From Nemertoderma westbladi (taxonomy: Eukaryota; Xenacoelomorpha; Nemertodermatida; Nemertodermatidae): a stretch of 30,256 bases of DNA. Below, one piece after another: positions 28,253 through 30,256 of the stretch. The DNA is taken from positions 1 through 30,256 of the forward strand of contig JAUCBJ010004196.1 in the NCBI GenBank assembly GCA_032718475.1, given 5' to 3'. The notes beneath the pieces were generated by a model that was not told where the DNA came from, did no database searches, and was given only the letters and a program-made list of their open reading frames with translations. The position numbers were made by a program, and so were the translations under genes. Within the stretch, counting starts at the first letter, position 1. Each line of letters starts with the position of its first letter.

Positions 28253-30256
28253 AGTAATGCGGTTGGAGAAAGCTAGGACTAGGATCGGCATGCTGCATTG
28301 CAGCTGCATTTTTAAGAATGCTGTGCCGGCTTGTCAACAAAATTGCACCGCCACAACTCCCTATCACCCATGACATTTGCTAGATCATCCGCATCTTTAA
28401 GGCCAGTGTCCTTTAAGATGCGTCTCAAGAAAGTCATGGGCTGTCCACCATGCTTATTCACTCCATGAGGCTGCCAAAGTACAAGATTATGCACTGGCTG
28501 GTCCTCACGGCGAAAGCAATGTCCTGCAAAGCGGAGGCGATTTTGTTCTAGTGTCAAGCTTGGGGGAACCAATGAGACACCTCCAATGTTATATAGTGTA
28601 TGGTTGGAGATGTGTGCATTGTACTTGACACAATGAACCCGGCGTAGCATTCTTGTGAATGTGCCATCCAGAGATTTGGTGTCCTCAGCAGTTAGAGCCC
28701 AGCATGGACTCCCGTAGAGGAGTACTGGAACTACTGCTGCTCTAAATAATCGGACCTTAAGTTTCCGATTAATTCTAGGTGACTTCCAAATCCTGGAAAG
28801 CCTATTCAAGGCTGCCCATGCCTTTCCCTTACGTATTCGAAGGTCCTCACCTGACTTCCGGATCCATGATCCCAGGTAACAGAAGTCGTCCACATGCTCA
28901 AGCATACCATCCTTTGAGCTTATGCTCATCCGATCAGAGACTTGCTGGGGACTTTCAAAGTTAACTGTCAGAATTTTGGTCTTTCTGGAGTTAATAAAAA
29001 GACCAACACTAGAAGCAGCATGTTCTAATGAGCTGAGGAGCCGTTGGGCTCCCTCTAATGATTCTGAGAGTACTCCTAAGTCATCAGCAAAGTCTAGATC
29101 AGTTAGGTACTTGGCAGGATTTCCTCGACTTCTGGAGCCAGTAGGTGGAGTTATCATCACCCCATCATCATTATGATGATCTAAGGACATGCGTAGAACA
29201 TAGTCAACCACAATAATGAACAAGAATGGTGCAAGTGTGTCTCCTTGGAGGACGCCCCATAACACTTCAAATGGTTCTGTGTCACCGTCAACAGTAGACA
29301 CAAATGTTGTCGAACCATCGTATACTGATCTGATTGCTGCAATAATTTCATCAGGAATCCCATATAATGAAAGTATGCTGAACATACGTGACCGAGAGAC
29401 TGAATCAAAGGCCTTGAAGAAGTCAACAAAGATAACAGCCAGATGCCTGTCTTTCTTTTTTGATAATTCTTCAATTATCCTTCTAAGTGCCAAAATGGGC
29501 TCCATGGTCCCACGACCTTTACGGAACCCATTCTGATTTCCACGGAGCAGTCTCTCAATGGGATCCCTGATGCGATTTAATAGAATCCTATTGTATAGCT
29601 TTGCAGCAATCGAGATCAATGAGATTCCCCGAAAAGAACCATAGAGTGTTAGGTTGCCCTTCTTGGGAACTGGCACCAACTTATTTGTTTTCATTTCTTG
29701 TGGGACTCTTGTTGTACGGTACATGTCTACTATGATGGGATAGATGAGCTTTAAACACTCAGGTATTTTAAAGACCTCAGGGGGAACACCATCTACTCCA
29801 CTGGCACGATTGGTCTTAATGCTCTTTGCAGCAGCCTTCACTTCTGCAAAGGAGATATCGCCAATGGGAATATCTGGGAGTACAGACTCAGACACTTTTA
29901 CTTCTATAAAGTTATCAGGCAATACCCTGTCATTATTGAGGAGCTTTTCAAAGTGGGCTTTCCAACCATTGAGGCGATCGGCTGGTGATTCAGCCTTAAC
30001 CTTGGTGGTTGGTTGGCTTTTCCGCCCAGTAAGCAGATTGATCGATTTCCATGCCTGGGATGATTGCCTGCTGTCGTCAGCATCATTGATGGCATCAACC
30101 TGTTGGTTTATTAGCTCCTGTAGATTAACAGAGTACTGCCTGTTCAGGGACCTAGATGCAGCCTTAACTGCATTCTTGGCCGCTGTAGTCTGTTTGAGTC
30201 GGGACTCTTTCTGCGCCTTATGAAGGTCATTTCGGCACTTCTGAATTTTGTTGTCA
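28253..30256 (-). mobile_element. Non-LTR retrotransposon (LINE), 3' part, continues beyond the window
   Basis: Contains the open RT frame 30255-28312 and a short 3' UTR. The 3' terminus near 28279 (minus strand CCGATCCTAG) is defined by comparison with the scrap at 4477-4614. The bases 28253-28278 are probably flank or tail (CTAG-rich). No stop or frameshift is seen in the part within the window, so the copy may be young. Confidence 0.9.
28312..30255 (-). CDS. LINE reverse transcriptase ORF, 5' end outside the window
   Basis: 647 codons without interruption to TAA at 28312-28314. The frame is already open at the window edge, and no internal ATG needs to be the start. The first ~110 residues are a Lys/Gln-rich linker typical between endonuclease and RT. 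RT blocks follow: NRASGVDGVPPEVFK, LVPVPKKGN, NGFRKGRGTMEPI, motif A IFVDFFKAFDSV, GVLQGDTLAPFLFIIVVDYV, catalytic LDFADDLGVLSE, and FCYLGSWI. The C-terminal domain has FAGHCFRRED...LVLWQPHG. It would copy its own RNA at a nicked target (family knowledge). The clade is not assigned; the GVLQGDTLAPF block recalls families known from marine invertebrates. Confidence 0.92.
   Translation of the reverse strand, partial: DNKIQKCRNDLHKAQKESRLKQTTAAKNAVKAASRSLNRQYSVNLQELINQQVDAINDADDSRQSSQAWKSINLLTGRKSQPTTKVKAESPADRLNGWKAHFEKLLNNDRVLPDNFIEVKVSESVLPDIPIGDISFAEVKAAAKSIKTNRASGVDGVPPEVFKIPECLKLIYPIIVDMYRTTRVPQEMKTNKLVPVPKKGNLTLYGSFRGISLISIAAKLYNRILLNRIRDPIERLLRGNQNGFRKGRGTMEPILALRRIIEELSKKKDRHLAVIFVDFFKAFDSVSRSRMFSILSLYGIPDEIIAAIRSVYDGSTTFVSTVDGDTEPFEVLWGVLQGDTLAPFLFIIVVDYVLRMSLDHHNDDGVMITPPTGSRSRGNPAKYLTDLDFADDLGVLSESLEGAQRLLSSLEHAASSVGLFINSRKTKILTVNFESPQQVSDRMSISSKDGMLEHVDDFCYLGSWIRKSGEDLRIRKGKAWAALNRLSRIWKSPRINRKLKVRLFRAAVVPVLLYGSPCWALTAEDTKSLDGTFTRMLRRVHCVKYNAHISNHTLYNIGGVSLVPPSLTLEQNRLRFAGHCFRREDQPVHNLVLWQPHGVNKHGGQPMTFLRRILKDTGLKDADDLANVMGDRELWRCNFVDKPAQHS

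Noticed and set aside
28779-30223. Plus-strand frames opposite the right-hand LINE
   Set aside because: The minus strand carries an uninterrupted RT with all catalytic blocks; the plus-strand frames resemble nothing.

Overview
The window is eukaryotic, from an animal genome dense in transposable elements. The evidence is a RYK-type Wnt co-receptor gene, three kinds of non-LTR retrotransposon, a Gypsy-like and a BEL/Pao LTR retrotransposon, several inverted-repeat or tandem-repeat elements, microsatellites, and no bacterial gene organisation. The mix of elements and the abundant palindromic octamers TAGGCCTA and TACCGGTA in the non-coding parts suggest a marine invertebrate. A deuterostome such as an echinoderm or hemichordate is a tentative inference from memory; the species cannot be named from the sequence.

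Layout. 1-2411 is a 48-bp minisatellite of about 50 units that runs into the 3' end of the only host gene seen. That gene, 2402-4363 on the minus strand, is a complete, uninterrupted 653-codon RYK reading frame (WIF domain, transmembrane helix, pseudokinase-type tyrosine kinase domain). The minisatellite unit is visibly derived from the last codons of this gene. 4364-8048 holds a LINE 3' scrap, a small inverted-repeat element, a decayed LINE (about 5600-6576) and an inverted-repeat element with 127-bp arms (6619-7179). 8049-11340 is a broken Gypsy-like element on the plus strand, cut off inside its integrase.

11340-28252 is a nest of insertions. A decayed CR1/Jockey-like LINE on the minus strand lies in three pieces (26514-26955, 13979-14155, 11340-12358). 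One gap between pieces is a 1.6-kb non-coding element, here called element B (12362-13975). The other is a complete, very recent 12.36-kb BEL/Pao element (14156-26513) with 1230-bp LTRs differing at one base as read and a 5-bp target duplication GACAC. A second copy of element B (26959-28249) lies just beyond. 28252-30256 is the 3' half of another, still open, non-LTR retrotransposon on the minus strand; a 138-bp scrap of the same family lies just upstream of RYK.

How it works together. Only RYK is likely to serve the host. The BEL/Pao element keeps a 1644-codon Gag-protease frame but has lost reverse transcriptase, RNase H and recognisable integrase, yet its LTRs look newly copied. It was therefore probably mobilised by a complete relative. 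Element B carries ten exact copies of a 13-mer resembling the CTCF core motif. The strongest candidates for something undescribed are the minisatellite born from RYK's stop-codon region, element B with its motif array, and the young reverse-transcriptase-less BEL/Pao family.
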